From the NCBI GenBank assembly GCA_022494885.1, contig JAGVSM010004560.1:1-64000 (forward strand): a DNA stretch of 64,000 nucleotides, written 5' to 3'. How positions within the stretch are numbered: the first letter of the stretch is position 1; each line of letters begins with the position of its first letter. Under the pieces are notes generated by a model. The model was not told the origin of the DNA and did not search any database. It saw only the letters and a program-made list of their open reading frames with translations. This stretch comes from Micrasema longulum. Its lineage: Eukaryota > Arthropoda > Insecta > Trichoptera > Brachycentridae. This document shows positions 1 through 11,039 of this stretch, in pieces. Made by a program: the position numbers and the translations under genes.

Positions 1-261
1 TAAAGCTGGCGCGTTCGCAAAATTTACACAAACGCATTTTAAATCTACAGAATGTTAATAAAAAAATGTTATACTAAATTTTTACCAAATGTGCTGTCTT
101 TTTAAAAAAATTCCGTGTTGGATAGAGGGTTGTGTATGAGAAAAAAAACAATGGGTTAAGAGAATGTAATATATTCATTTATTTTTACACGAGTACATTT
201 TTTATTTAATATTTTGTGTTCATCATTTTTAACGAACTAAATAATGAAAAGGCTAGTTTTC

Positions 262-430
262 TGCCGCCATTTTCGGTAGAATTTTTTTTTGGGAGCGACA
301 AGTTGGCCACGCGTGATGGTGACCCCCACCATCGCGCGTAGTTATTGTTCCGCTGAGATAGCCTGCCCGTCTATCTCAGTGGGATGTCTCGGGACAATGT
401 TTTGTCCTGCAAATTGCTGTTTACACGTGG
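262..430 (+). repeat. Dispersed repeat E, copy 1
   Basis: Shares CCATTTTCG, GGGAGCGAC, GAGATAGCCTGCCCGTCTAT and ACAATGTTTTGTCCT, in that order, with 16470-16680. GC-richer than its surroundings. Nature unknown. Confidence 0.55.
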
Positions 431-805
431 ACAATGGTCTAGTCCTGTACCGAGTGTGGTATCTCTGACTACGTGCATGGTATGACGTCGTACGGCATAA
501 ACACTGTGAAAATACTCAGTGTCTTTCTGAAAATTTGTTTTTTTATAGTAAATTACTCCAGAACTAGAATGCGAAATTTTGAAGATTGTTTTAAGTATAT
601 AAATAACGAGATTTATTGTTTATCTATAAGTGCAAATATATAATTTCTCCAATATAATTTGTACTGTGCATTTTAATTACACTGTATTAATTATTATTAT
701 AATAAACACAAAATACTTACTAAAAAACATTCTTTTTTAAAAAGAAATTAATATATGTCTTAAGTGATTGTTTTTTTTCGCTCTAATCCAAAAGAGATCT
801 CGATC

Positions 806-987
806 GGGTTGTGGTCCTGTGGCTAGTGTCTCGGACTCACGGACCAAAGTTCCGTGGTTCGAATCCCACTCTACCCCAACTTATACAATAGTGAGTTATT
901 TACAACTCGTTGAAAATGGCCCTCAAAATTGAATATTTGGGTAAATCATAAGAATGCAAATATTTATTTTACTAAAAAAAAAAAAAA
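806..987 (+). mobile_element. SINE-A, tRNA-derived, full-length copy
   Basis: The head has RNA polymerase III promoter-like boxes (TGGCTAGTGTCTCGG and GGTTCGAATCC), followed by a tRNA-unrelated body (TTACAACTCGTTGA, ATATTTGGGTAAATCATAAG) and a poly-A tail. The same head plus body recurs at 13373-13559 and 39380-39569, so this is a SINE and not a tRNA gene. Confidence 0.85.
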
Positions 988-1929
988 CATATATAATAAT
1001 ATTTTATAATATCAAGATCATATATTTTGTACATTAAAAATGTTTTTGTGTAAGTTTTGCGAAAGCGCCAGCACTAGATAATCGACCTCTACATGATTTG
1101 ATTAATTGAAAAATTATCTTTATAAACCAGCGTTTTTAATCCATAGCTTAATACATTGAATACATATAATTATATTTTGACTATTAAGAATCGCTCTAAA
1201 ATTCAGACGAACGCAGAAGCATCCTGTGTATATTTTATGACCATATCATTAGCAACTAACAAACAATAGTTGTATGTGTCACGCTCATAAGCGCGTCTTA
1301 GCGCGAGAGAGACAGATATTATTTTAATAATGCACATGCCATGCGATGTCATACAATGGGCTTATTCATAGATACTACATACTGTCATTATTATGACTAA
1401 TTAAAAAAAATAATTTTTGAGACAAAAGAATTTTATTGTATTTAATATACTATATACATTTTAGAGAAAAATAAATATAAATTCTTTTCCTTTTAAAATT
1501 TTATCTGCACACGTTGTTTAATTATTTTTTTATGTCTAAATATGTTCTTTATACAAAACTGCTGTGTTATATATATAATATTTATGTAAAATAATACTTT
1601 TTAATTTAATTTTTAAGTTTTTCACATTATATTGAAATGTGTATATCATTTTTAATATGTATCTTTTTAAGGTAAAAGGCACTGCGTGCCGTGTTTATTA
1701 ATAAATACATAAATGCGTTTGAGTAAGTATTGCGAACGCGCCAGCTTTGAAAAATTTACCAGTATCTCTAGTATCTGCGTGTAATAATATTTACACTGGC
1801 GTCGTGGGACCGCCGCGAAATAACAGTAGGTATCACGATATCTCGTGTTTACATTTGTGCATTGCGAGGAATGCACGGCGCGTATCGATTGCGAAAGTGT
1901 TATTATAGATAAGGACTCTTATCGGGATC

Positions 1930-2032
1930 CAGGGCTGGTATTCCAAACGAAATTATAGCGCGGTATAGCGCGTTTTTACGTACTAAATACGCATTATAGC
2001 GCGCTGTAAACGCGTTCGGAATACCAGCCCAG
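1930..2032. mobile_element. Short palindromic MITE (~100 bp)
   Basis: GGGCTGGTATTCC at 1932 and GGAATACCAGCCC ending 2030, with internal GCGCG-rich near-symmetric sequence (ATTATAGCGCG / GCATTATAGCGCGC). The CAGGGC-type end is usual for hAT-like MITEs. Could form one hairpin. Confidence 0.7.
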
Positions 2033-2149
2033 GCCGGAAGGTCAGATATGCTTTACCTGTGCTTTAAATAAAACTAATGTGTATTATATCAAAATATACT
2101 TGATCTAACATCTTGACTTATGTGTCTAGTCAGGGACTAGTCGCTTGTT

Positions 2150-3414
2150 GGATTTACCCCCTACAGAGTTGTTAAGATTAATGTATTACATCAGAGATGG
2201 CGAACATTTCAGTTTCAGGGATCGCCCATAGCAGCTCTTTAACTAACCGACCAATGCTTAATGAAATGCATGAACTTCCGCATAAAATCAAGTTTACTGA
2301 TAACAAAAAGTATTTCAAAAGATAAAATTATTTTTTTAGTAAATACGTAGTACAATCAATAAAAGAAATATAGAAAATGTACCTTTAATTATGAGATACC
2401 TACACATTTATTTATGTGAGATATTTTAGAGATGTGTATTTAGTAAGATGTATGAGTTTTTGTGCATACTATTGCATGTGTGTGCAATAGTAATGAATTG
2501 GTTTCTTTTATCAATAGTAACACAATTCCAAATACGTGATTCAAAGAGCCTTAATGCAATCTTTTTTGCATCTTATTTGTATATTCTCTTAAATCATAAT
2601 GCATGCTTACTGGTGCTTAGAACAGTCAATTTTTCTATGTTTTATTTTTGTATATCTCCTGAAACTGTAAAATAATCTATGGATCAATTATTATAAAAAT
2701 ATAAAAATCAACTAATAAAAATTCCAAACTATGGTGAAATCGTACTTAAAGACATCGAATAAAAAAATTATCCAACCATGTATAATTTTTAGAATTAACG
2801 AGACAATGGATACAAAAAGTGTAATGAATCTTGCCAATTGCATTCTGATGAAAGTATAATATATTTATATTATTGTTATCAAAAACACTTTTCACTTTGT
2901 GGTATGACATTTTACACTTATTTGTTTATAAATTTATGTTGATTAAAACGTGAGTTTACAGAGATTACCGGTCAAAAAAGGATCTGATGTTGAAGGTGAG
3001 ATTTCATATGTAATAGGAATCATACAGTATTGTTGCCACCGGTGAGCAGTGGGCATTCAACTTATATTTGTTATTAAAAGTTGAGCCAACTGCTCAAGCT
3101 ATGCGAGAAAATTTGTAGCCAATCTGTTCTGTAAATCCAAATCTGGCTGAAGAAAATTAGGATAGAAAAAAAAAAAAAAAAAAACACGTAAATGATATGT
3201 GAAATATATAAAAAAATAATATACGCTATTAAGTCCTTCTTAAAACAGGTTTCTCTAGTGAGAAAGACTCTTCAATTAATTTTGTATGAAAATATTTCAT
3301 AAAGCATAATAATAAAAAAAAATGATTAGTCTTAAGCCCCAAATGCCTGAAATCCTGTAACTGAAATGTTCGCCATCTCAGTTAATCTTGATTACTCCCT
3401 AAGGGGTAAAATCC
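2150..3414. mobile_element. DNA transposon relic with ~65-bp terminal inverted repeats
   Basis: Left end GGATTTACCCC... with GTTAAGATTAA and GAGATGGCGAACATTTCAGT (to ~2220); the right end (3353-3414) is its inverted counterpart with the same GAGATGGCGAACATTTCAGT block. The 1.2-kb interior is AT-rich and encodes no transposase I can see. The end motif GGGAGTTATTAAGATTAA also appears at 6330 and, inverted and diverged, near 56155. Confidence 0.65.
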
Positions 3415-3591
3415 TTTTTATGTATAACTGGATGTAAGGCAGTTTATTTCACAACTAAATTAAAACATTAAAATTAATACAAAATGAATCCCATAAACGG
3501 ATGTTTCGAACATTGAAATATTTTACTACAATTTCCCAATCTTAAGAATTGGGCTTCTCTGTTTCTGGAATTGAATACAGTAATTTAATTA

Positions 3592-4374
3592 TCACCTCAA
3601 ATAATTAATGTACTGCACTATTTTTATGGCGCTTTCTTTTTTTACCCCAGTCGTTTTCGAAATACATATTTTAAGCTTTCGCGGAACTGTGGAAAGCACA
3701 TCAAAAAGTATTTTAGGTTTCACGTGTTTTGCATTAAAACCAAGTGTTTTAGACTTCGTTTCACTCAAACGAACATTCTTCGCTTTAAAAACTACAATGA
3801 TATTCGTCACTTGCGATTTTTTAGTTATTTATTTATTTTATTTTAATAACATAAACGGAAAATCTGCCTTTTACAAAAATGTATAATATTAACATAATTG
3901 GCTTAAATTTAAAAATAAAAAAAACATAAATTTCCTTTTACCCAAGATTAAAAAAAAATATACAAGATTTTTATAAAAAAATAACCTAAAAATTATACAA
4001 CATATTCTCAGTTAAAAGTTGAAACAATTTAAGAATAAATGTAAAAAACAAATAATATAGCAAGAAAATTGTAAATTCTGTTTACAGCTGGGCAAAGTGA
4101 ACAAAAAATTGTATATATAATGAAATGTATAAATAAATAAATATAATTACCATTCACCATCTTTAAAAAAGTTTAAAAGGTTTGTTCTACAGGAACAATA
4201 CCCTACACTAAATATATCCGATACGTGGGAATAACTACTGCCGAGTTTATGAAGTCTGTTCAATACGGCATTACAAGTATACACTGTCCGTGAATTGTCT
4301 CTATTTAATTTAGTTTTGATGTTACTCATAGGCCATAGGCCCATTTCAGACGAGTGTAAAAATCCTCGAAGCAC
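3592..4374 (-). other. Two coding-looking minus-strand segments, unassigned
   Basis: Segments 4147-4374 (75 codons, ending just after a GAATG|GTAATT donor-like site) and 3592-3810 (about 72 codons, with KAKNVRLSETKSKTLGFNAK) have residue compositions less biased to the AT-rich background than neighbouring frames. They could be exons of one minus-strand gene or a decayed element. No family recognised, no clear acceptor, so support is weak. Confidence 0.15.
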
Positions 4375-4597
4375 GATAAAATAACACGAGTTGATTGATA
4401 ATTGATTTAAAGTAATGTAATATTTTTTATTTATTTAATAGCTGGAATATGCACTAACCAGTACACCGCGAGGCCGACTAATCTCCACTTGATTTCCTTT
4501 TGCAGGATTTTTATATTTTTTACTGTTTTATTACTTTTACTGTTATTCCTGCGTAATCTGTAATGTTACTAATACAACTTGGCTTACAACATAATAT

Positions 4598-4920
4598 TTA
4601 GTTAGTAGCGGTAGGCAGAGAATAGAACGCCACTCTATCTTTGCATACAGATATCGCTTCCACTACATTCATACATCTTCTCATGCACGCGCGCCGATTA
4701 TTCCGACTTTTGAGATGTCCATCTTCAAGTATTTGTTGGATTTGGTCATGCCATGTCTTTCTCGGTCTTCTTCTATTTCTGCGTCCATCAACATTTGCAT
4801 TGTAAATATTCTTAGCCGTTCTTTCGCTGTCCATTCGCTCTACATGTCCAAACCAGCGCAGAGCTCCTTTCTTGATTTTGTCGTGTTTTGATTTATATAT
4901 AGAAGAGTCCCGACTTAACA
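4598..4920 (-). mobile_element. LINE ORF2 C-terminal fragment
   Basis: The minus-strand frame contains LRWFGHVERMDSERTAKNIY, RRRPRKTWHDQIQQIL and RRCMNVVEAISVCKDR, the GHV-R...RP-K-W-D...A--R-W pattern that follows the RT domain in many insect LINEs. Orphan fragment; no RT core next to it. Confidence 0.7.
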
Positions 4921-5243
4921 CGGAATTTTCTAACAAGTCGGGACCTAAAAAATTATAATTGTGCTATGAAAAAATATCGTATTAATTTATAATGAAGTGT
5001 TCCGAAGTGAATGCCGATTCAATTAATAATAGACATGTTTATAATTATTAGTTTTGTAAAAGTACAATTTTGCCTTATACGAGTATTTGTTAAAGGACAT
5101 TGTCCATGTATACAATTTATAGGGTTTAAATCTTAGAGTATATACATCTGTATTTACTCTAAGGTTTAAATATTACAATATAATAGTTAAAAACATTTTT
5201 AAAAAAGGAAAATAAGCATTAACAAATATAAGGGACATCGAAA

Positions 5244-5314
5244 CAAGATCTGGACTATTTATTTAGTGCTCGTTTAAATCGTTGTAAACTTAAACCAAAA
5301 AAGTCCAGATCTTG
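5244..5314. repeat. 13-bp inverted repeat
   Basis: CAAGATCTGGACT (5244-5256) and AGTCCAGATCTTG (5302-5314), 45-base loop, next to the 3' end of the 5517-6075 LINE. May be a hairpin in its 3' UTR or a separate small element. Confidence 0.5.
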
Positions 5315-5516
5315 TCTTGAGTGTTAACATTTCGACAAAGACGGGTCATTGGAGAATTAAGGCCATAGTTTGTTCTATGCTGATCGATGAACTGTACTTC
5401 ATTGTTTCTCAACCTACAAGTCGGAATATTGAATTTTACTTGTCCCAGTAATGATGGAACATCATACTATTTAGTATACCGAACATATATATGGAATCAA
5501 TATTAGTTGTACATTT

Positions 5517-6075
5517 TTATTGACTAGAAATATTTAACATTGACTCTATATCAGCATAAGAATAATTACCTCTCTCTAGTCCAAGCATCCACGTTACTTT
5601 TTGAAGCAAGCGATGTAGAACTGATTCAATATGATTTATGCGATTGACATAGAATGGAGACCAGACCACTGAGGCATATTCTAGAAGAGGGCGAAAAGTT
5701 AAGCAATACAGAGTTTTGATTGTACGGACATTAGTAAAATCAGGGGATATTCTGTTAATGAAGCCAAGTAATTTCAGTGATTTATTTACTGTATTATCTA
5801 TATGCTCATTGTATGTCAGTTTAAAGTCCAAAACAACTTCTAAATCTCGGATGGATTAAACTACATCAATTTTGGAGTTTTCTATTAGGTACTCGAAGGA
5901 AATGTTGTTTTGTTCTATGAAATGACATTATTTTGCATTTTTTTAATATTTAGTTCTAATTTATTGACTTTACACCATTGGTTAAACGAGTTAATGTCTG
6001 ATTGAAGAAGAAAACAGTCTTGTAAAGTTTGAATTATTTTGAGAATTTTGTTGTCGTCCGCGAAGAGCCAAAAGC
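5517..6075 (-). mobile_element. LINE (non-LTR) reverse-transcriptase fragment
   Basis: The minus strand encodes LFADDNKIL (the RT catalytic F/YADD box at 6050-6067), then LQSDINSFNQWCKVNKLELN, and after frame breaks NKSLKLLGFINRISPDF, LLEYASVVWSPFYVNRI and LGLERGNYSYADIESML. This is the palm/thumb end of a Jockey/CR1-like RT. It is 5'-truncated and frameshifted. The same family occurs at 7640-8275. Confidence 0.8.
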
Positions 6076-6279
6076 GAGAGTAAAATAAAATTCATTATTT
6101 TAATTTTCATTCTTATCTTATTCTGAAATAAAAATAGTTATTTAACAGAAAAACACTAATCGTTATAAAACATATTTATATAAAAACCAAAAAAACTGAC
6201 AATCATCATCTATTTGAGCATTACATTAATTTGTGTAACAAATTAATCATTCATTTTATCAATGTTTTTTAATGGTTAC

Positions 6280-6400
6280 AATATTTTGAGTTTGTCCAAA
6301 TGTTTGTAGACAAATACTGGATTCAACCCTCCTAGGGAGTTATTAAGATTAAGAAAAAACAACAGAGATGGAGAACATCGAAGGAGACGACGAAATAAGG
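6280..6400 (+). repeat. Repeat H end fragment
   Basis: ATTTTGAGTTTGTCCAAATG, CTGGATTCAACCCTCC, AGGGAGTTATTAAGATTAAG and CAACAGAGATGGAGAACATC also occur, inverted, at 56105-56205. End of a DNA element family. Confidence 0.5.
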
Positions 6401-7027
6401 GTATTATTATTTGCTCTACCCTGTTTCTCGTATTGGTGACGGAGAAGACAGAAGACAGCAGACAGCAGACAGCCACGTTACGCGTGCATTTGTACGCATT
6501 ATATTCGTAGTAATATAGTCTGTGATAGGAATAAAGAATGCGTTTAGGGTCCCCCGAAATACTCGTATTCGTGTTCCCTGTCACGTCCGCACCTTTCCAA
6601 TATCTTCGCCGTCCCATTTCTCCACATTTTACATAATAATTGCAAGTTCTCGGTATTCGATAATGGGTTTATCATTTCTGATTCGCATTTTTACATTTTT
6701 CGTATCCATTTTTTTATATTTTTTTAATAAATATAATTATACATTTTTACAGTTTTCAAATTTCATATTTTTACTAAAACTAAAATCCCACCAAGCCACT
6801 TTCTGTAGCTTGTTAGTGGAGATTATATTTAAACTTACTTATATAATATTATCTATTTTTATAAAAACAATGAATAACCGATATAATTAATAGCCGGAAA
6901 GATCAGAATATACATGTATATACAAATAATAATACAAATATTTTCTTTTTCTTTTTTGAAATACAAGAACACATACAAAAATTAAATATTTACACATAAG
7001 CTACTATACATATATAAACTTTTGATA

Positions 7028-7284
7028 GAGTAGCCACTCTCTTATTTTTCTCTTGTTACAATGTGAGTTAAATTTAAGTTCTTTCGGCAATAAATTAAAA
7101 ATGCTAGGTACTAAATATTTGAGAGTTTTATTACCATACTTGTTACATACTTTTGGTACTACCAAACCATCATTATACGTGAAGCGTGTATTATGGTTAT
7201 GTTTGAGAGAAATTTTGAATGTATTACTATTAAATTGTTCTAAAATGATGCAAAGCCACAGTAATCCTCTAAGAGGCAGAGTTT
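7028..7284 (-). mobile_element. LINE reverse-transcriptase C-terminal fragment
   Basis: The minus strand reads LEQFNSN, HNHNTRFTYNDGLVVPKVCN, KYGNKTLKYLVPSIFNLLPK and KRKIREWL, the well-known tail of CR1/Jockey-like RT proteins (NTR...VP...YG...N.LP). It has one open frame across the fragment and no start. Confidence 0.7.
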
Positions 7285-7487
7285 AAAAAAAAAATTGTTT
7301 TGCATTATTAATACTTTCGGTATTTTGTTGGTTTTTATTTTTTTTAAATTTCGTTAACTTTAGTTTTAATAAATTTTTAAAAACTTTCAAAACTAAAATA
7401 GTTTTAAAAACTTTTCATTACCTTAAGAGTTTTAATAAATTATCGAAGGTTTTTTGAAAAAATTAAATTATATTCGGTGTAGTTTAG

Positions 7488-8345
7488 TTCGGAAGACCTA
7501 CTAAACCAACAGCAAAAATACTATTCCTTTTAAGTTCAACGTGTAACTTGTGCGTGGTATAACAGATAGCGAAAAGACTATTCATTTAAAGTTAAATGTG
7601 CATATTGAACTTAAAACAAATGCTCATTTGCAACAAATTCTACTATTTGGTCTCCATTCTACAGGACTCATATTGACCATATCGAGTCTGTCCAACACCG
7701 TTTTTTAAGAAAAGTGGCATGGTTGCTCGGATTACAAAGGGGTAATTATTCTTATTTTGAAATAGAGCAATCTCTTAATCTGTCTTCATTGGAGAGACGT
7801 AGAACTGAGATGGACCTTATATGCATTTTCAAAATACTTAATGCTTTAAGTGATGTCCCATCTCTGTTGCGATCAATTTCTTTTCATGTTCCCAACCGTG
7901 TCACCAGAAGTCAAAATCTGCTATTTATAAAATCTTCTAAGAGCAACTTTGGTTTTATGCCCCAATGTCCAGAATGTGTAGATTAGTCAATTCATCACAC
8001 GACTTGGAATTTTTTGGGATAGATCTTCCGGCTTTTCGTAGATCTCTTCGCGACTAAACAGTGTGGGATGAAGTTGGATTGGCATGGTTTAGCTGAAAGT
8101 TTTTGATCTTTCGTTTTTTTAAAATATATTGTATACTATTATTGTTTTGCCCTTGTTTGTCTTTGCTAAATAGTTTTTTGTTGTTTTTGTTCAGTTTCTT
8201 GCATTTATATTTCTTTATGTAACTGTTGTAATTGGCTTAGGCCGTATTTAATAAAATAAATAAATAAAATTGGCTACTGGTTTTGTTGATCATCTCATAA
8301 ATAGTGCTCATGCACAGTGGCAGGTTTGCATTTAAACCCCTCAAG
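7488..8345 (+). mobile_element. MITE J copy split by a LINE
   Basis: The left part TTCGGAAGACC ... ACAGATAGCGAAAAGACTAT runs to about 7640 and the right part TTGGCTACTGGTTTTGTTGA ... AACCCCTCAAGT is at 8272-8345. These halves are continuous in 55060-55320. The LINE 7640-8275 is the insert. Confidence 0.75.
7640..8275 (+). mobile_element. 5'-truncated LINE with (TAAA)n tail inserted in a MITE
   Basis: Reads IDHIESV, HRFLRKVAWLLGLQRGNYSY then FEIEQSLNLSS and further LINE RT C-terminal sequence to a stop at 7986, a 3' UTR, and a short AATAAAATAAATAAATAAAA tail at about 8250-8272. It interrupts an inverted-repeat element (7488-8345) whose intact copy is at 55060-55320. Same LINE family as 5517-6075. 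Confidence 0.8.
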
Positions 8346-8379
8346 TAGCATATTAAATTTATTGTCATAGTTTAAGAAG

Positions 8380-9033
8380 TCGGCCTCGTGGTGTAATGGT
8401 CGGCGCATTTGCCTACCATGGAAGAAATCTCGGGTTTGATTCCCGGCATGGTTGACATGAAATATTTATTTAAAAGGGCGCTTTTACACTAGAATAATTT
8501 AGTCCCTGGACTGGTACCTGAAGCGTTAAGATTGTAATTGTGATCATCTTACCTTTGTGTTAACGGAAAGGCGGACTGTAATGGAAAAACGAATTTCATT
8601 AAGTTTTGTAAGAGGTTAAGAGTATTTAAATAAAGGATAGGTACATGAAATGGACACCTACCTTTGATATGATGTGAATGTTCTTGAATTTCGGGCACTG
8701 AATGATGAAATGCACTTTGATATATGTAACTATTTATGATAACTATAGAACGACGCGCGACGATTCAAGAACTTTTATGCAATGTGATGTTATGTCAAAA
8801 ATGTTGTGTTTTGTTCCAAATAAAAATCTTCCAATTTTGAATTTCTTCTATCTTGATGTCAGGTAGGCACCATAAGGATAGGTCAAGGGAAGGATGCGAA
8901 AGAAAGGTAATCGGCCAGGAATAATATCGATAAATGGCTGTTATTGAATAAACACTAGATACGCTGCGATTGGTGTACCAATGTAGTGCCCTATGCACCA
9001 TTAGGTGCGGAAAGGAAATGGCGAGGATGATGA
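8380..9033 (+). mobile_element. SINE-B copy split by ~390 bp of other sequence
   Basis: The tRNA-Gly-like head (TCGGCCTCGTGGTGTAATGG, GGTTTGATTCCCGG) and the middle (AGTCCCTGGACTGGTACCTG) run to about 8565. The family's 3' part (GATTGGTGTACCAATG, GCCCTATGCACCATTAGGTG) resumes at 8959 and ends in a GATGATGA tail. In the copies at 41752 and 42793 the two parts are adjacent, so 8570-8957 is an insertion or a join of two copies. Confidence 0.75.
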
Positions 9034-9629
9034 GTTTAAGACATTCGGAATTGTATTGTTATTTGAATTTTGCGAACTCTCTAAAATCTCCCAACTACTT
9101 ATACATAATCTTTGTTGTTTATTTTCTGTGAAATTATAATAGAATTTTCAGCAATCTGTTTTGGAGTGTGACGACCATTCACGAGATGAGTTGTAACATT
9201 TTCTTGTTTTATTTTTCTAAATAAAGGCATTTGATTTAATGTAAAAAAGTTCCAAATAAACAATGGTCACTAACTGGGCCATGATTTATAATAATACGCT
9301 TATGTAAAATCCACATTTAGTACATCAGTAATAAATCTACCGGAGCAGATAGTAGAAGACATGATCTCTGAAATGCTATGCTATCTTATCGAATAATTTC
9401 TAATAAAAATAGTGAGATTCTCGCTTTAATACATGCCTACCTAGTTAGGCAGGTAATTAGAAAACTAAATACCCATATTTTGAAGGCACGAGTATTCAAC
9501 AAATAATTATGATTTAGTAGCCTGTGGGCAGGCCATAACATAAGACACCCAGGCCTGCTTCTTACGATTGCGGAGGGCATGTGCGAAGGCACAGATTACA
9601 GATGACGACCCCGTTTAAGCTACATGAAC

Positions 9630-10027
9630 CAGGGCCCCGATTACAATGGGACGTTAGCAGAGTTATCTTTGACTGTCTATAAAGAAATACCGATATTTGT
9701 GTACAAGATGAGTATATTTGCATGAACATTGAAAATATCTTCGTCGGTAATCTATAATTGAACATGTTAGAAGAAAAAATTGTATGCATATTCTGCTTTT
9801 CATACAGAAAACTTAATTTTACTTTGTAGATAAAATTGAAGATAAATGTTAACTTTCCATCGTAATCGGGGCCCCTGAGTACGTATTCTGAGGGGAAGTT
9901 AAAATGTATCTTCAATTTTATCTACAAAGTAAAATTAAGTTTTCCATATGAAAATTAGAATATGTTTACAAAAAAATGAGATGTTAGTTTATACCGACGA
10001 AGATAGCCGTTCATAATCGCGGCCCTG
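9630..10027. mobile_element. Two hAT-type MITEs in inverted, overlapping arrangement
   Basis: Ends: CAGGGCCCCGATTACAATGG at 9630, its inverse CGTAATCGGGGCCCCTG ending 9877, and CGGCCCTGATTAT at 10014-10027. Internal arms AAAACTTAATTTTACTTTGT (from ~9807) and its inverse (9917-9942), and ATCTTCGTCGGTA (9734) versus TACCGACGAAGAT (9992-10004). One element followed by part of a second copy in opposite orientation explains this. Confidence 0.65.
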
Positions 10028-10643
10028 ATTATCTCCGTAATGCGTTGTATCGGGTACGCCGAGTTGAAGAGACAAGCGGAGGATACCGGCCATGCATGAA
10101 GCAAACCAATCGCGCAGATTGTGCCCCGCGAAGAAGCCCGTGGGTATAGTACGAGTACTATGCACCGTGTCCGTACTGTTTGTGTTGGCAGTACACAGTG
10201 TGAACACTGTATTTTGTGGTGGCGAGTAGTACAGCGCAGCGCAGCTCCCCCAGCGGACCTCCTTCCTCGCCTCGAGAATGGCGCTAAGACTTTTCAAACG
10301 ACCGATAAAAAGTCGGGAATATTTGGCCGCATTCCCTCTTTCGTGATGCCAACTTTTACTCGAATATTTACGTTGCTCTAGCTAAACAAATAAACTCGCG
10401 AATTAATGTAAATTTACTCACGAGGCTTATAAAACGAAGGTCACGCGTCATGTTAATTAATGTTTTACTCGGAAAAGATAAAAACATGTTATTTGGTGAT
10501 GGCATTTGTTGTCGGAATACATCTAGTTCAAAGAAGATTACACATTTTGAGGTTTTTTTATATTTGGCTAATTTCCGAGTATTTTTATAACACATAATCA
10601 CAATTTTATTATTAATTATAAATATGTATATATATATATATAT

Positions 10644-10958
10644 ACAGGCTGTTCATTAAACCCTGTCACATCCGAAACCACAATAATCAGTATGAGCAAG
10701 AAGACATATTGACACATTAAAATATTTTTTTGGAACGAATAAAATTTAAAAAATAAAATAATAGTTGCTTACTTCTGCAGGGGAGAAACGAGGAGGGAGG
10801 CGGGAGCCTGCAGAAGTAAGCAACCATTTGTTTTTTAAAATATTTTATTTAAAAAAAATTTCTTTGATCTAAATATTTTTTTTAATATGCTAATATGTCT
10901 TTTTGTCCATACTTATCATCGTGGTTTCGGATGTGACAGAGTTTAAAGAACAACCTGT
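10644..10958. mobile_element. MITE with ~37-bp terminal and inner inverted repeats
   Basis: ACAGGCTGTTCATTAAACCC through TGTCACATCCGAAACCA at the left, inverted at the right (TGGTTTCGGATGTGACAGAG, AACAACCTGT). An inner pair GTTGCTTACTTCTGCAGG / CCTGCAGAAGTAAGCAAC surrounds a GC-rich loop. Flanked by TA-rich DNA, consistent with TA target sites. A SINE-split relative is at 39314-39647. Confidence 0.8.
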
Positions 10959-10965
10959 ATATATA

Positions 10966-11038
10966 TAATAAGAACAATTAACCACATATTTATTATATTT
11001 TGATATATTTGATATATGTGGTTGATTGTTCTTATTAT
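10966..11038. repeat. 24-bp inverted repeat
   Basis: ATAAGAACAATTAACCACAT (from ~10967) and ATGTGGTTGATTGTTCTTAT (to ~11036) with a ~25-base AT loop. Immediately right of the MITE at 10644-10958; may be a separate tiny palindromic element. Confidence 0.5.
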
Positions 11039-11039
11039 T

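Larger units (their letters stand above)
4..1748. mobile_element. Inverted-repeat element with AAAGCTGGCGCGTTCGC ends
   Basis: AAAGCTGGCGCGTTCGCAAA at 3-22 recurs inverted at about 1712-1747 (GCGAACGCGCCAGCTTTGAA) and less exactly at 1046-1076 (GCGAAAGCGCCAGC). The arms are over 30 bp including ACAAACGCATT. The interior carries a SINE-A and no transposase, so a non-autonomous DNA element is likely. The left end lies at the window edge. Confidence 0.5.

Noticed and set aside
806..880. tRNA-like gene with A and B boxes
   Set aside because: It recurs with a common body and poly-A tail at 13373 and 39380; SINE-A head, not a tRNA gene.
8380..8460. tRNA-Gly-like gene
   Set aside because: The same head is followed by the same 180-bp body in several copies, so it is the promoter part of SINE-B.
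10121..10381. 86-codon GC-rich frame
   Set aside because: No domain, no splice context, overlapped by an equally long frame on the other strand; probably repeat-derived or chance.
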